Shown: positions 44,281 through 55,110, numbered from the stretch's first letter. The stretch: DNA of 64,000 bases from Actinacidiphila oryziradicis (GCF_005047355.1 NZ_SUMC01000005.1:1-64000); one strand, 5' to 3'. Notes: a model not told the origin generated them from the letters alone. Numbers and translations are program-made.

Positions 44281-46683
44281 ATGGCTCGCTTGACACTGCC
44301 CCAGCTGGAGCGGCACCTGTTCGCTGCCGCGGACGTGCTCCGCGGCTCGATGGAAGCCTCGGCGTACAAGGAGTACATCTTCGGGATGCTCTTCTTGAAG
44401 TACGCCTCCGACCAGTTCGAGGCGGAGCAGCAACAGGTCATCGCCGACCAGCGGGCGCGAGGACGTTCTCAGTCACAGGCGGAGCAGCGAGCAGAGTCCC
44501 CATCGTTCTACAAGACCTTCTACGTGCCACAGCGAGCCCGATGGGACCAGATCCGCGATCATCTCCACAAGTCGGTCGGCAGTGGCTTGAACAAGGCCCT
44601 TGAGGAGTTGGAGCACAGTAACCGGTCACTCGACGGAGTGCTGCAGCACATCGACTTCAACCGCAAGATCGGCCAGTCGTCGATGTCGGACAAGAAGCTC
44701 CGTGAGCTGATTATGCACTTCAATAAGGTGCCGCTGCGTCAGCAGGACTTTGAGTTCCCCGACCTGCTCGGTGCAGCCTACGAGTACTTGATCCGCGACT
44801 TCGCCGACTCGGCGGGTAAGAAGGGCGGCGAGTTCTACACCCCACGTGACGTCGTGCGCCTGATGGTGCAGATTGCTGACCCACACCCTGGGATGAGCGT
44901 ATACGACCCGTGCACTGGATCGGGCGGCATGCTCATCCTGTCCAAGGAGTATGTCGAGGAGTCCGGCGGCGACGGACGAAACCTCGCCCTTGCCGGCCAG
45001 GAGAAGGACGGCAGCGTCTGGGCCATCTCCAAGATGAACATGCTCCTGCACGGCATCCCCGATGCGGACCTGCGCAACAACGATGACGGCACCCTCGAAG
45101 ATCCCGCGCACATCACCGGCGGTGAGCTGCAGCGCTTCGACCGGGTGATCACCAATCCGCCGTTCTCGATGAACTATACCGCTGACGCCATCCCGTTCCC
45201 TGAGCGCTTCCGCTACGGCTACACCCCCGAAAAGGGCAAGAGGGCCGACCTAATGTTCGTCCAGCACATGCTGGCGGTCACGCGGCCTGGCGGGATGGTC
45301 ACAACGGTCATGCCTCATGGCGTGCTGTTTCGCAGTAGCGACGAAGGTCGAATTCGCACTGGTTTCCTGAACGATGATCTGATCGACGCGGTCATCGGTC
45401 TCGGCCCGCAGCTTTTCTACGGCACCGGCATCCCCGCCTGCATCCTTGTACTTCGTCCAGTCGGCTCCAAGCCCGCTGAGCGCAGAGGCAAGGTGCTGTT
45501 CATCAATGCCGACCGGGACTACCGCGAGGGTAGGGCACAGAACTACCTCGAGCCTGAGCACACTGAGAAGATCGTTTCCGCCTATCGAGCCTTCGCGGAC
45601 GTGCCGGCTTTCGCTCGCGTCGTGACCCGGGAGGAGCTGGCCGAGAACGACGACAACCTCAACATTCGCCGCTACGTCGACACCACGCCCGAGCCCGAGC
45701 CTCAGGACGTTCGGGCTCACCTGCATGGCGGTATCCCGATTCGCGAGATCGAGGCTAAGGCCGAACTTTTCGCCGCTCACGGGCTCAACCCTGCGCACCT
45801 CTTCGTGCCGAAGGATGAGACCTATCTTCGGTACGCCGACGTCGTCAACAGCCAGCACGACCTGGGCCGTCTGATCGAGGCAGATGCCGGTGTCACCGCT
45901 GCCGAGGCGACCGTGACCTCCGCGATCGAACACTGGTGGAATGTCGAAGAGGATCGCTTCGACAAGCTGCAGTCAGCCGCCGACCTCATCGAGCTTCGCA
46001 AAGAGTTCATCGAGACGTTCCGGGTCGCGCTGCAACCGACAGCACTGCTGGACCACTTCGCGGTCAGCGGCGTCATCGCCTCCTGGTGGGGCGTTAGTCT
46101 CCCAGACCTCAAAGCCCTTGCCACGCTTGGTTACCGCGGCCTAATCGAGGCCTGGGTTGCCACGGTACTTGACGCGCTTGAGGAGGAAAAGGCCAAGGTC
46201 AACCCGCTCGATCACAAGGTCGCCCGGGCGCTGCTGCCCGAGTACCTCGACCAGCTCGCCACTCTTGAGGCTGAGGTGGCTGAGCTGGACTGCACGATCA
46301 AGGCGGCCACCGCTTCCGATGACGACGATGATGATGAACCGGCCGAAGACGCTCTCTCGCCAGCAGAAGTCAAAGGACTGAAGGCTAAGCTGACGGCCAC
46401 CAAGAAGCAACTCAAGGCAGAGAAGGCAGCGCTTGGGTACCGCCTTACCGAGGCGAGCGAGGTACTCGCAGACTCGTCCGCTCGCCAAATCGTGCTCGAC
46501 GCGATGGAGCATGACCTGCTGGAGGAAGCTCAGGACCGGATCACTCGGCACCGACGAGCTGTGATCACGGCCTTCGAGACGTGGTGGGACAAGTACCAGA
46601 CTCCGCTCTCAACACTCGAGGAAGCACGAGACGCCGCCGCTGCAAAGCTCGCTGGATTCCTCAAGGAGCTTGGCTATGAGTAG
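44281..46683 (+). CDS. hsdM: Type I restriction-modification DNA methylase subunit
   Basis: 800 residues from ATG 44281 (GGAAGGA 12 nt upstream). N-terminal helical domain ([20 protein letters not shown]), then SAM-binding motif [13 protein letters not shown] (about 209) and catalytic motif [11 protein letters not shown] (about 290), both of N6-adenine methylases. The last ~300 residues are a long helical extension with an acidic run ([12 protein letters not shown]) and coiled coil ([20 protein letters not shown]), as in longer HsdM proteins. The enzyme methylates adenine at the site chosen by HsdS and is needed for restriction too. Its end overlaps the hsdS start. Confidence 0.95.
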   Translation: MARLTLPQLERHLFAAADVLRGSMEASAYKEYIFGMLFLKYASDQFEAEQQQVIADQRARGRSQSQAEQRAESPSFYKTFYVPQRARWDQIRDHLHKSVGSGLNKALEELEHSNRSLDGVLQHIDFNRKIGQSSMSDKKLRELIMHFNKVPLRQQDFEFPDLLGAAYEYLIRDFADSAGKKGGEFYTPRDVVRLMVQIADPHPGMSVYDPCTGSGGMLILSKEYVEESGGDGRNLALAGQEKDGSVWAISKMNMLLHGIPDADLRNNDDGTLEDPAHITGGELQRFDRVITNPPFSMNYTADAIPFPERFRYGYTPEKGKRADLMFVQHMLAVTRPGGMVTTVMPHGVLFRSSDEGRIRTGFLNDDLIDAVIGLGPQLFYGTGIPACILVLRPVGSKPAERRGKVLFINADRDYREGRAQNYLEPEHTEKIVSAYRAFADVPAFARVVTREELAENDDNLNIRRYVDTTPEPEPQDVRAHLHGGIPIREIEAKAELFAAHGLNPAHLFVPKDETYLRYADVVNSQHDLGRLIEADAGVTAAEATVTSAIEHWWNVEEDRFDKLQSAADLIELRKEFIETFRVALQPTALLDHFAVSGVIASWWGVSLPDLKALATLGYRGLIEAWVATVLDALEEEKAKVNPLDHKVARALLPEYLDQLATLEAEVAELDCTIKAATASDDDDDDEPAEDALSPAEVKGLKAKLTATKKQLKAEKAALGYRLTEASEVLADSSARQIVLDAMEHDLLEEAQDRITRHRRAVITAFETWWDKYQTPLSTLEEARDAAAAKLAGFLKELGYE

Positions 46684-47959
46684 GCCTAAGTGGGCTCATG
46701 TCAGGCTTGCGGAATGCATTGCCACGATTAATTCGGGTGTGAGTGTGAACTCAGATGACCGCCCGAGGGGGCCGGGTGAGATTGGAGTCCTCAAGACAAG
46801 TGCTGTCAGTGCGGGTTCCTTTAAGGCTGATGAGAATAAGGTTGTCATCAAGAGGGAGCGCTCGCGAGCTACGGAATCGGTACTCGGCGGATCAATCCTG
46901 TTTAGTCGGATGAATACTCCGCAGCTGGTGGGAGAATCTTGCTACGTAGAGGCTGACGACCCCTCACTCTTCCTGCCTGATCGCTTGTGGCAGATAAGGG
47001 TTGATTCATCGCGCATTGATGCTCGTTGGCTATCGTTTGTCTTGCTGGCACCACGGGTTGCGTCAGAGATCAAGGGTCTTGCAACCGGAACAAGCGGTAG
47101 CATGAAGAATATTGCGCGGAGCAGTCTTCTCGGTATTGACATACTACTTCCGCCTATAAGGGAGCAGCGACGCATCGCCGAAACTTTGGTCGCGCTAGAC
47201 GATCAGATTCAACTGGCCTCGAAAGTTATTGCGAAGCTTGAGCAAGCTGGCCGCGGGCTGATGGAAGATCTGCTGAGTCGTGGAGTAGATATCACTGGTC
47301 GTCTTCGACCGGCGGAGTCGTTCGAAACACAGACGAGGGACGACAAGTCATTTCCAGCGAGTTGGATTATCGTCAGACTCGACCAGATCGCGGAGGTCGA
47401 GCGAGGCAAGTTCGGCCATCGCCCCAGAAACGATCCGATGTACCTCAATGGACCATTCCCGTTTATCCAGACTGGAGACATCGCTGCAGTGGAAGGCGGA
47501 GTGATTCTCGATGCCAGCCAGTCGCTGAGCCACCTCGGTGCAGCGGTGAGCCGCAAGTTTGCAGCTGGGACCATTGCAGTAACTATTGCGGCCAACATCG
47601 CGGACACGGCGATGCTCGGACGACCTATGTACTTCCCTGACAGTGTTGTGGGTGTATCGGTCTACGAGCCGCATCGTGCGGAATACGTACAGCTCGTTCT
47701 CCGTGCGGCGAAGCCGCGACTCGAATCGAGAGCACCGCAGAGTGCGCAGCGCAACATCAACCTTCAAGATCTGCGTCCACTCGATGTGCCGTTGCCGGAT
47801 CCAGCCGAACAGAGACGCATCTGCCAGGTGATGAAAGCCCATGCCAATGCGGTGGCGGTTGAGCGTGACGCCCTTGAAAAGCTACTTAAGAAGAAGGCAG
47901 CGCTGCTGGATGACCTTCTCTCAGGTCGCGTTCGCGTTCCGCAAGAGGCTATGTCGTGA
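46676..47959 (+). CDS. hsdS: Type I restriction-modification specificity subunit
   Basis: 427 residues; ATG 46676 overlaps the hsdM stop. Two target-recognition halves: TRD1 ([20 protein letters not shown] ... [20 protein letters not shown]) and TRD2 ([16 protein letters not shown] ... [18 protein letters not shown]), each followed by a conserved helix ([19 protein letters not shown] and [20 protein letters not shown]). This is the standard two-repeat HsdS layout. GC content drops noticeably here, usual for horizontally exchanged specificity genes. Confidence 0.93.
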   Translation: MSRPKWAHVRLAECIATINSGVSVNSDDRPRGPGEIGVLKTSAVSAGSFKADENKVVIKRERSRATESVLGGSILFSRMNTPQLVGESCYVEADDPSLFLPDRLWQIRVDSSRIDARWLSFVLLAPRVASEIKGLATGTSGSMKNIARSSLLGIDILLPPIREQRRIAETLVALDDQIQLASKVIAKLEQAGRGLMEDLLSRGVDITGRLRPAESFETQTRDDKSFPASWIIVRLDQIAEVERGKFGHRPRNDPMYLNGPFPFIQTGDIAAVEGGVILDASQSLSHLGAAVSRKFAAGTIAVTIAANIADTAMLGRPMYFPDSVVGVSVYEPHRAEYVQLVLRAAKPRLESRAPQSAQRNINLQDLRPLDVPLPDPAEQRRICQVMKAHANAVAVERDALEKLLKKKAALLDDLLSGRVRVPQEAMS

Positions 47960-50900
47960 GCGCGGGCCCGGAGTACACCGAAGTTGAGAAGCCGCTGATG
48001 CATCAGCTGGCTGGTCTTAACTGGGCAGTCATTGAGGGTTCGAAGTCGAACCCGGCTGTCACGGAGCGGGGTTCGTTCCGTGGCTCAATCCTTGGGGAAC
48101 GCCTGCGAGCTGCGCTCCTCAAGATCAACCCTGGGCCGGACGGCGTGCCGTGGCTGGACGATTCTCGTCTTTCCGAGGCGGTCTCGTCGCTGACACGGTC
48201 TGGGGTGGGCAAGCTCACCGAGCTTAATGAGCAGATGACTGAGCGCCTTCTCGAGGGTGTGGCGGTGTCAGGTCTGCCGGACTGGGATCAGGGCCGCTCG
48301 CAGCGGATCCGATTCATTGACTTCGACCACCCGGAACGAAACGACTTCCTAGCGATCAACCAGTTTCGGGTGGATGAGCCCGGTGGGCAGGCGAAGAAAT
48401 TCGTCGCGCCTGACGTGGTGTTGTTCGTCAATGGTATCCCGCTGGTCGTAATCGAGTGCAAGAGTCCCTATGTCACCGACCCTATGGCTGAAGGCGTCAA
48501 CCAGCTGCGGCGGTACGCCAACCAGCGCAACCTCGGTGCGCCCGAGGGCAACGAGCAGTTGTTCTGGACGAACCAGTTCGTCGTCTCGACCTACGGCGAC
48601 AAAGCCCGGGTTGCGACGTTCACGGCTGGGCCGGAACATTTCCTTGAATGGAAGGACGCAGCACCACTCTCGCGCGATGAACTCGCCAGCCATCTTGGGA
48701 AGCCTGCGGCTGAGTTGACGGGGCAGGAGCTGCTGGTTGCGGGGATGCTGACACCGTCCAACCTTCTGGACATCGTCAGGCACTTCACGTTGTTCACCGA
48801 AGCGAACGGTCGACGGATCAAGATCGTCGCTCGTTACCAGCAATACCGCGCTGTGGGCCGAGCGCTAGGGCGACTGCGCAGCGGGAAGACCCGCGCGGTG
48901 GATGGTGAAAGTGATCGCCGCGGTGGCCTGATCTGGCATACCCAAGGGTCGGGCAAGTCGCTCACGATGGTGTTCTTGGTTCGGGCTATGCGCTCGGACC
49001 CGCTACTGCGGGCATTCAAGGTCGTCATCGTGACCGACCGAACCGATCTGGAAAAGCAGCTGTCCGAGACGGCCAAGCTCTCTGGCGAGGGAGTCCAACG
49101 CGCGCCGCGCACCAGCAAGCTCAAGACGATTCTGGCGGAGAAGGGTCCGGCCCTCGTCTTCGCGATGATCCAGAAGTACCGCGACACCGATAGCGCCGGG
49201 ACGAGCGAGACGCAGATGGCCGGCGACGAGAAGACCGAGGCACTCGGTGTGCTCAACACCGACGAGACCATCGTGATACTGGTCGACGAGGCACACCGCT
49301 CCCAGACCTCGACCCTGCACGCCAACCTGATGGCCGCACTGCCGAACGCCGCGAAGATCGGCTTCACTGGTACACCGATCATGCGCGAAGGTAAGAAGCG
49401 CACCGACGCCATCTTCGGCTCGTTCATCGACAAGTACACGATCCGCCAGGCCGAGCACGACGGTGCTGTGGTCCCGATCTTCTATGAAGGGCGCACCGCC
49501 AAGGGCGCGGTGGCTGGTGGTAGTGATCTCGATGAGCTGTTCGAGGACATGTTCGCTGAGCACACAGCCGACGAGGTCGAGAAGCTCAAGGCTCGCTACG
49601 CCACAACGGGTGCTGTCCTGGAAGCACCAAACCTAATTGCCGCTAAGGCGAAATCAATGCTCTGGCACTACGTATCGACGGTGCTTCCGGGTGGATTCAA
49701 GGCGCAACTCTCTGCGTCAAGCCGTTTGGCAACCGTTCGCTACCGCGAGGCGCTCATAGTCGCCCGCGATGGCCTCGTGGCCCAGATCGAAGCCCTACCC
49801 GAGCATCTCATCAGCTGCGCTGCTGACGGAAGCCTCGACATCGACCGTCTAGACCGGCGCAAGCAGGTGCTGATCCGCGCGCTGCCGCACGTCGATCTGA
49901 TTCGCATCCTTGACTTCGTACCGGTCATCTCCGGCAGCAACAACGACGACCCGACTTGGGCGCAGTGGACTGACAAAACTCGTCAGGACGCAGTGATCGC
50001 CGAGTTTAAGAAGCCTCTTGGTGCCGCAGGGGAGCATGCCAGCCCGATCGCTTTCCTCCTCGTCCGCACCATGCTGCTGACTGGTTTCGATGCACCGGTC
50101 GAGCAGGCGCTCTATCTCGACCGCTTCATCCAGGATGCCGAGTTGCTGCAGGCTATCGCCCGCGTTAATCGCACGGCTCAAGGGAAGTCGGCCGGCCTGC
50201 TGGTCGACTACTTCGGCGTCGGCGCGCATCTCCAAAAGGCGCTTCAGGCCTACGCGCCGGAGGATGCCGAGGACGCCATCGGTGCGCTTGCCTCCATCAC
50301 CGATGAGGTTCCGAAGCTGCGAGACCGGCACGCACGGGTAGCGGCGGTTTTCGCGCAGGCAGGCATTGAAACATTCGATATGGACGAAGACATCGAGGCT
50401 TGCGTCGATGTTCTGTCAGACGAGGCGCTTCGCGCCCGGTTCGGCGTGCTACTCAAACAGTTCCTGACCACCCTGGACACGATTCTGCCACGCCCGGAGG
50501 CGCTGCCCTTCGTGGCAGATGCCAAGCGGCTGGGCATCATTCAGAAGTTCGCCCGCCGTCGTTACCGCGACGACGGCATGGGGGACTTCGACGCATCGTT
50601 GTATGGCAAAAAGGTCCGCGCTCTGATCGACGAGCACGTCACTGCCCTAGACATCGCGACCAAGATCCCTCCCATTTCGATCACGGCGCCAGACTTTCTG
50701 GCAAAAGTTAGGGGTCTCACCTCGGACAAGGCCAAGGCGTCCGAGATGGAGCACGCTCTGCGCTTCCACATCCGGAAGAACTTTGATGAGGACCCGGCCC
50801 GGTACACCCGGCTCTCCGAGCGCCTCGACGAGATCCTAAAGACACTCACCGGCAAATGGGAACAGCTCAGCCTTGCCTTGGAAGTATTGCTCGGCGACGC

Positions 50901-51255
50901 CACGGACGAGTCCAGCGTGTCGCGTGTCCACGACGACCCGCTGGTCGCACGGTTCTATGGCCTGTTGGAGAGCGAGTTCGCCACCGAAGCTCGGCTGCCC
51001 GATGAAATTCACGCCGACATCATGCATTTGGCCGAAGAGATCGTTGCACAGGTGACCCTGCATGCTGCCATCGTCCGCTTTTGGCATAACCCTCACGCCC
51101 AGGATGAGCTGCGCAAGGAGATCATCCACGCCCTGGACGACCGCGACCTGTTCCCGTTCTCTGAGCAGGCTGCCGTCGCCGACAGACTCATGGAACTCTC
51201 CAGAGCTAACCAATCCTTGATCACGCAGCAGATCAACGCGCGGAAGCGCCCATGA
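47956..51255 (+). CDS. hsdR: Type I restriction endonuclease/translocase subunit
   Basis: 1,099 residues from GTG 47956 in a 4-bp overlap with hsdS. N-terminal PD-(D/E)XK nuclease: PDVVLFVNGIPLVVIECKSP (ECK at about 165). Helicase motor: HTQGSGKSLTMVFL (about 328), VDEAHRSQ (about 441), IGFTGTPI, and VNRTAQGKSAGLLVDY. It translocates unmethylated DNA and cuts at a distance. Full length with all motifs intact, so the system is probably active. Confidence 0.95.
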   Translation: MSAGPEYTEVEKPLMHQLAGLNWAVIEGSKSNPAVTERGSFRGSILGERLRAALLKINPGPDGVPWLDDSRLSEAVSSLTRSGVGKLTELNEQMTERLLEGVAVSGLPDWDQGRSQRIRFIDFDHPERNDFLAINQFRVDEPGGQAKKFVAPDVVLFVNGIPLVVIECKSPYVTDPMAEGVNQLRRYANQRNLGAPEGNEQLFWTNQFVVSTYGDKARVATFTAGPEHFLEWKDAAPLSRDELASHLGKPAAELTGQELLVAGMLTPSNLLDIVRHFTLFTEANGRRIKIVARYQQYRAVGRALGRLRSGKTRAVDGESDRRGGLIWHTQGSGKSLTMVFLVRAMRSDPLLRAFKVVIVTDRTDLEKQLSETAKLSGEGVQRAPRTSKLKTILAEKGPALVFAMIQKYRDTDSAGTSETQMAGDEKTEALGVLNTDETIVILVDEAHRSQTSTLHANLMAALPNAAKIGFTGTPIMREGKKRTDAIFGSFIDKYTIRQAEHDGAVVPIFYEGRTAKGAVAGGSDLDELFEDMFAEHTADEVEKLKARYATTGAVLEAPNLIAAKAKSMLWHYVSTVLPGGFKAQLSASSRLATVRYREALIVARDGLVAQIEALPEHLISCAADGSLDIDRLDRRKQVLIRALPHVDLIRILDFVPVISGSNNDDPTWAQWTDKTRQDAVIAEFKKPLGAAGEHASPIAFLLVRTMLLTGFDAPVEQALYLDRFIQDAELLQAIARVNRTAQGKSAGLLVDYFGVGAHLQKALQAYAPEDAEDAIGALASITDEVPKLRDRHARVAAVFAQAGIETFDMDEDIEACVDVLSDEALRARFGVLLKQFLTTLDTILPRPEALPFVADAKRLGIIQKFARRRYRDDGMGDFDASLYGKKVRALIDEHVTALDIATKIPPISITAPDFLAKVRGLTSDKAKASEMEHALRFHIRKNFDEDPARYTRLSERLDEILKTLTGKWEQLSLALEVLLGDATDESSVSRVHDDPLVARFYGLLESEFATEARLPDEIHADIMHLAEEIVAQVTLHAAIVRFWHNPHAQDELRKEIIHALDDRDLFPFSEQAAVADRLMELSRANQSLITQQINARKRP

Positions 51256-51959
51256 GGGCCGCCGTCCTTCATCTTGATGACCTGCGCGTTCCGGTCGAGA
51301 CGGGCGGTGCCAGCCGGAAGGCCAAACTGACGATCGAGGCCGATGGCTCGTTGCGACTCCGGGCTGCGGAGGACGTCGCCACCGATGAGTTGCGACAGTT
51401 CCTGGCCTCCAAGCGTGACTGGGTCTACCGCAAGCTGGCGGAGAAGGAGGTGCTGCAGCATGACCCCGTTACCAAGGAACTAGTCGACGGAGAGGGCTTC
51501 CTCTACCTCGGCCGAAGCCACCGCCTGAAGATCTATGATGCCGACGGTGCTGTCCGCCTAGAACGTGGCCGACTCATCCTTCCTCGACTGCTTGTTGAGG
51601 CCGGCGAGGCCAGCCTCATCGCGTGGTATCAGCGATGCGGCGACGCGTGGCTACGTCCGCGGGTCAAATCGTGGGCCGAGCGGCTGCGCGTCGAACCGGG
51701 AGCGATCGAGGTTGCTGATCTTGGTCATAAGTGGGGTAGTGCCACTGCCGGACGGCTCGTGCGCATCCACTGGGCGGCGCTGCAGCTATCTCCATCGCTA
51801 GTTGACTACGTCCTGGCCCATGAGCTTGCTCATCTACGGGAAGCACACCATGGCCCAGACTTCTGGCAACTCCTCGCTCGGGTGATGCCTGACTACGACG
51901 AGCGGAAGCAGGAGCTGGCGCAACGGGGTGCTCGCCTTTGGTTCGGAGGCACGTACTGA
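51252..51959 (+). CDS. YgjP/WLM-type zinc metallopeptidase of the restriction operon
   Basis: 235 residues, 4-bp ATGA overlap with hsdR. The C-terminal part carries HELAHLREAHHGPDFW (about 189-204): the HExxH zinc motif plus a downstream His, typical of the M48-related YgjP/DUF45 family. Genes of this family often sit at the 3' end of type I restriction operons, where their role is not settled. Confidence 0.88.
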   Translation: MRAAVLHLDDLRVPVETGGASRKAKLTIEADGSLRLRAAEDVATDELRQFLASKRDWVYRKLAEKEVLQHDPVTKELVDGEGFLYLGRSHRLKIYDADGAVRLERGRLILPRLLVEAGEASLIAWYQRCGDAWLRPRVKSWAERLRVEPGAIEVADLGHKWGSATAGRLVRIHWAALQLSPSLVDYVLAHELAHLREAHHGPDFWQLLARVMPDYDERKQELAQRGARLWFGGTY

Positions 51960-51978
51960 CGGTAACAATCAGCGAGCA

Positions 51979-52275
51979 TCATCTTGGTCGCACCTGTGGT
52001 CGCCGCTCCACGCCCCGTCGGATCAGCATTTTCCGTACCGCTCCGGCCGACACCTTAAACAACAGCGCAATCTCCGCCAGCGTCTGTTGCCTATCAACAT
52101 AGAGTCGTACGACCTCGCGCTCCTGCTCATCGGTGAAGGCATTCTTCGGCCGGATGGCCACCCCTCGCCTGATGAGCTGGCGCCGCACCGTCTGCTCGTG
52201 AACATCGAACCGGCGCTTCAGCTCCAGCATCGACGCCCCTGCGACGTACGCACTCTGCGGGTGCCGATAAATCAT
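51979..52275 (-). CDS. Small protein with two helix-turn-helix segments
   Basis: 98 residues; Met16 (MLELKRRFDVHEQ) is an alternative start. Two HTH units: ASMLELKRRFDVHEQTVRRQ and TLAEIALLFKVSAGAVRKML, each followed by a similar basic tail (LIRRGVAIRP, LIRRGVERRP), so the unit is duplicated. This plan matches DNA-binding tails of resolvases and invertases; it may be a free-standing remnant or a small regulator. Converges on the metallopeptidase gene. Confidence 0.6.
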   Translation of the reverse strand: MIYRHPQSAYVAGASMLELKRRFDVHEQTVRRQLIRRGVAIRPKNAFTDEQEREVVRLYVDRQQTLAEIALLFKVSAGAVRKMLIRRGVERRPQVRPR

Positions 52276-52381
52276 CCCGCCAGGTCAGGACCTTGATCGT
52301 TGATCAGGGGCCGTCTGCGGTCGCTCCGCTCACCCCGGCTGTCTTCACGTGAACAGGGGACGGGCGGAATCATGACCTCCC

Positions 52382-52873
52382 GTGCTGCTGCGCCTGGCCT
52401 ACCTCGCCGTGACCAACACCTTCACACTCCTGCGCCGGCTGCCGATGAGCGGTCGGGAAAAGGACATCGAGATCCTGGCGCTGCGGCACCAGCTGCTGGT
52501 CCTGCAGCGCCAGGTGGGCAAGCCCGCGTTCACCGATACCGACCGCGTGGTGCTCGCCGGCCTACTCCACCACCTACCGATGGACAAGCTGCGCCAACTC
52601 CTGCTGCTCGTAAACCCGGACACGATCCATCGCTGGCACCGCGACCTGCTCAAACGGCGCCACGCCGCGACCTGCGCACCGAAGCGGCGCGGACGCCCGC
52701 CCAACGTCCGATCCATCCGCGCCCTGGTCCTTCGCCTGGCACGCGAAAACAGCTCCTGGGGGTACCGCAGAATCCACGGTGAGCTCGCAGCCCTGGGAAT
52801 CAAGGTCGCCGCCTCCACCGTCCGGGAAATCCTCCGCGAGCACGGCATCCCACCCGATGTCGGCGGCGGCTGA
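52382..52873 (+). pseudogene. Integrase-core (IS481-like) transposase, N-terminal part
   Basis: From a GTG: LAYLAVTNTFTLLRRLPMSG, DIEILALRHQLLVLQRQVGK, TIHRWHRDLLKRRHA, LARENSSWGYRRIHGELAAL, VAASTVREILREHGIPP, which is the HTH part of actinomycete integrase-core transposases. It stops just before the DDE domain, where a MITE-like inverted repeat begins. Confidence 0.8.
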
Positions 52874-53047
52874 ACTCTGGTTCTGGCACACTTTCCGTGC
52901 TGGCACAACGGAGCGTTACCACATGCCATCTGGAGCAGCTGTCACACGGCGGAAATACGAGGCTCTGTGCGTATGATGCTCGCTGATGATCATGGAGCCC
53001 GTGACGCTCTGTGCCCTGGCGCGGAAAGTGTGCCAGAACCAGGATTC
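52872..53047. mobile_element. MITE-like element with ~29-bp terminal inverted repeats
   Basis: 52872-52900 (containing CTGGTTCTGGCACACTTTCC) and 53019-53047 (containing GGAAAGTGTGCCAGAACCAG) are inverted copies with a few mismatches; about 118 bp lie between. No gene fits inside, so it would move only with help from a transposase in trans. It interrupts the transposase fragment before it. Confidence 0.7.
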
Positions 53048-53100
53048 ACCCGACGCCGACAGGTGCCGTTTTCCCTGGCCGCGGGCGCTTCCCATGTTTT

Positions 53101-53190
53101 GCGGCTCCTGCCGGGGACTCGAACCTGCGGCCAAGCCTCCCCGACTACGGCAAGGCGTACGCCCCCGTCGAGGATTCGAACCCGCGCAAC
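53101..53190 (-). other. tRNA-like remnants
   Basis: The minus strand holds two T-arm-like segments, GCGGGTTCGAATCCTCG and GCAGGTTCGAGTCCCCGG, each near the 3' end of a partial cloverleaf, but neither has a pairing acceptor stem or a clear anticodon arm. They look like 3' tRNA fragments left by integrations. Confidence 0.35.
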
Positions 53191-53668
53191 GTGAGCCCGC
53201 CGCTCCCCCGCCATGGCAGCAGGCCCACGGCCACGCCCAGCCGCTCGGGCCGACACACCGCCCGCAGCAACCGCTCGCCCAAACGCCCGGCTACGGCCCC
53301 CCGAAGCCACCGCCCCGGGGATTGACACACCACCACCATTCCTCACCCCCAGCGCCCGCCCACGGGCCGCCAGCGCCCCGAAACCCCCACCCACCCCGCC
53401 CCACCGGACCCCCGACCGGATCCCCACCCATCTGACGGACCATCAGCCCGATCCAGCACCGATCCAGCGAGGGTACGGAGAACCAGGGATGACGACAGGT
53501 GACGAAACGTCAGCCGATCCAGCACGGATCCAGCAACGGGTACCGCAACGGGGTCAGCCCCCGATCGGGCCGACCCCATCCCACCTGCGCATTTGCCAAA
53601 TCACCGCACCAACGCTACGGCGGGCACTAGACGTTGAAGCGAAACTCCACCACGTCGCCGTCCTGCTG
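53191..53668. repeat. Gene-poor stretch with imperfect direct repeats
   Basis: Very C-rich DNA with no convincing gene. An imperfect ~40-bp repeat starts near 53445 (CCCGATCCAGCACCGATCCA) and again near 53512 (GCCGATCCAGCACGGATCCA), each containing GATCCAGC twice and ending in GGGTAC. Could be a protein-binding array or an old duplication. Confidence 0.45.
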
Positions 53669-54000
53669 TCAGGGCCGTTCCTCCTCCAGGAGTTCGACGC
53701 ACCGGCCCAGCGGTCCGACCAGCGCGTCCCGCTCCTCGTCCGTGAACTCGGCGGCCAGCGCCCGCTCCACCCGTACCGCGCGCGCGTCTGCGTCCGCCAT
53801 GACGGACCGGCCTTCCGCGGTGAGGCGGGTCTCCAGGATGTTCCTGTGCCAGTCGTGCGGGTGCGTTCGATGAGCCCGCGGTCCTGGAGATTCTTCAGGA
53901 CCGTGTTCATGGTCGGAGGTGTGACCCCGCACAGGCGGGCCAGGGCGGCGGCCGAGATACCGGTTCTGCGCGAGGTGAAGCAGCGCCGTGTCTCCATGGG
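53669..54000 (-). pseudogene. MarR-family regulator, frameshifted and missing its start
   Basis: One frame reads GISAAALARLCGVTPPTMNT and VLKNLQDRGLIERT, the MarR winged helix; after a one-base loss near 53856 it continues in another frame as HRNILETRLTAEGRSVMADA and ALVGPLGRCVELLEEERP. Upstream it is fused directly to helicase sequence. MarR proteins repress nearby genes in response to small ligands; this one cannot work. Confidence 0.7.
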
Positions 54001-55110
54001 CGTACCGGTAAGGAAACAGGACTCGGTCGCACGCCTCGGTCCAGACGGCGACCGCCTTGGCGCGGCGGGTGTCCGGGTTCTTCACGTAGTGGGCCTCGTC
54101 GACGACGAGCATCCCCGGCTTCGTGCGGTCGGCCGGGCACGGGCCGGTTCCGTCCGGCGTGGGCAGGGTGTGCAGTAAGTCGAAGGTAGTGATCGCGACG
54201 CCGCCACGCTCGCGCCACTCGGCGTACGCGTCGAGCCGGTCGGGGCCGTGCACCGGTAGGGCCCGCAGGGTGCTGCGGTCGCGGACCTCGCGCGTCCAGT
54301 TGATCAGCACGCTGGCGGGGCAGACTACCAGGAAGTGTGTGTGCCCCTCCGCCGCGAGATGGGCGAGCGCCGCGATGGCCTGGACCGTCTTGCCGAGCCC
54401 CATCTCGTCGCCGAGGACGACCCGGCGCTGTGCCAGCGCGAAACGGGCGCCGAAGGACTGGTAGCCGCGCAGCGAGACCCGGCGGTGCGTGTCGTCGAGC
54501 GGCTGGGCGTGGACCCGCTCGACCACCTCCGACGGCAGGCAGCCCTCGCCGGCCGCGACGTCCGGCCGGTGCTCCGAGACCTCGGCGAGCTGGCTGTAGT
54601 AATCCGTGGAGCGCAGCTCGAAGGCGACCCAGGCCTCGATGTCGGAGGGAGGCTCGCGCAGCAGGTCGGTGGAGGCCTGACTGAGCGCAGGGGTACGCCC
54701 TTGGCGGCCGCGTCGGCAGTCAGCTCGCGGATCTCGGCCGCTGCCGCAAGCGCCCGCTCCCGCCGGTCGCGTCCCATGATTGCCATGCGCAGCCGCCCGC
54801 CGACCGGCGGGGCCGCCGGCAACAGCGCGCCGAGCGTGTCGTCCAGCTGCGCGGACGTCGACGGCCCGGCGCAGCTCCGGGCTGGCCTCGACGAGCCTGC
54901 GCAGCGCGACGACCAGGGCGGTGGTCCGTGGCTCGGGGTGGTCGACGTCGATCTGTACCGGGACGGTCTCCCCCATCGCCCGCGCGATCTGCCGTGCGGC
55001 GGCGAGCGCCCTGTCGGTGGTCTGGGCGCCGACGCCCGGTATCTGCTGCAGCTCGTACCCGCTCCGATCCGCGCACATCCTTCCACGGCGCACTGACAGC
55101 CGTGGTTCCC
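54001..55110 (-). pseudogene. SNF2-family helicase, broken
   Basis: Recognisable pieces: GYELQQIPGVGAQTTDRALA; then VVLGDEMGLGKTVQAIAALA (Walker A), FLVVCPASVLINWTREV, GVAITTFDLLHTL, GMLVVDEAHYVKNPDTRRAK (DEAH). Two frame changes occur in the middle (about 54865 and 54700): the segment LGALLPAAPPVGGRLRMAIM is only in another frame. The gene stops being helicase at ACDRVLF, just before the expected LTGTP motif, where MarR sequence follows. The C-terminal RecA lobe is missing. Confidence 0.8.

Noticed and set aside
53101..53190. Two functional tRNA genes
   Set aside because: T arms are present but acceptor stems do not pair and anticodon arms are missing.
53445..53550. CRISPR array
   Set aside because: Only two imperfect units with unequal internal repeats and no cas genes. 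No CRISPR array is seen anywhere in the window.
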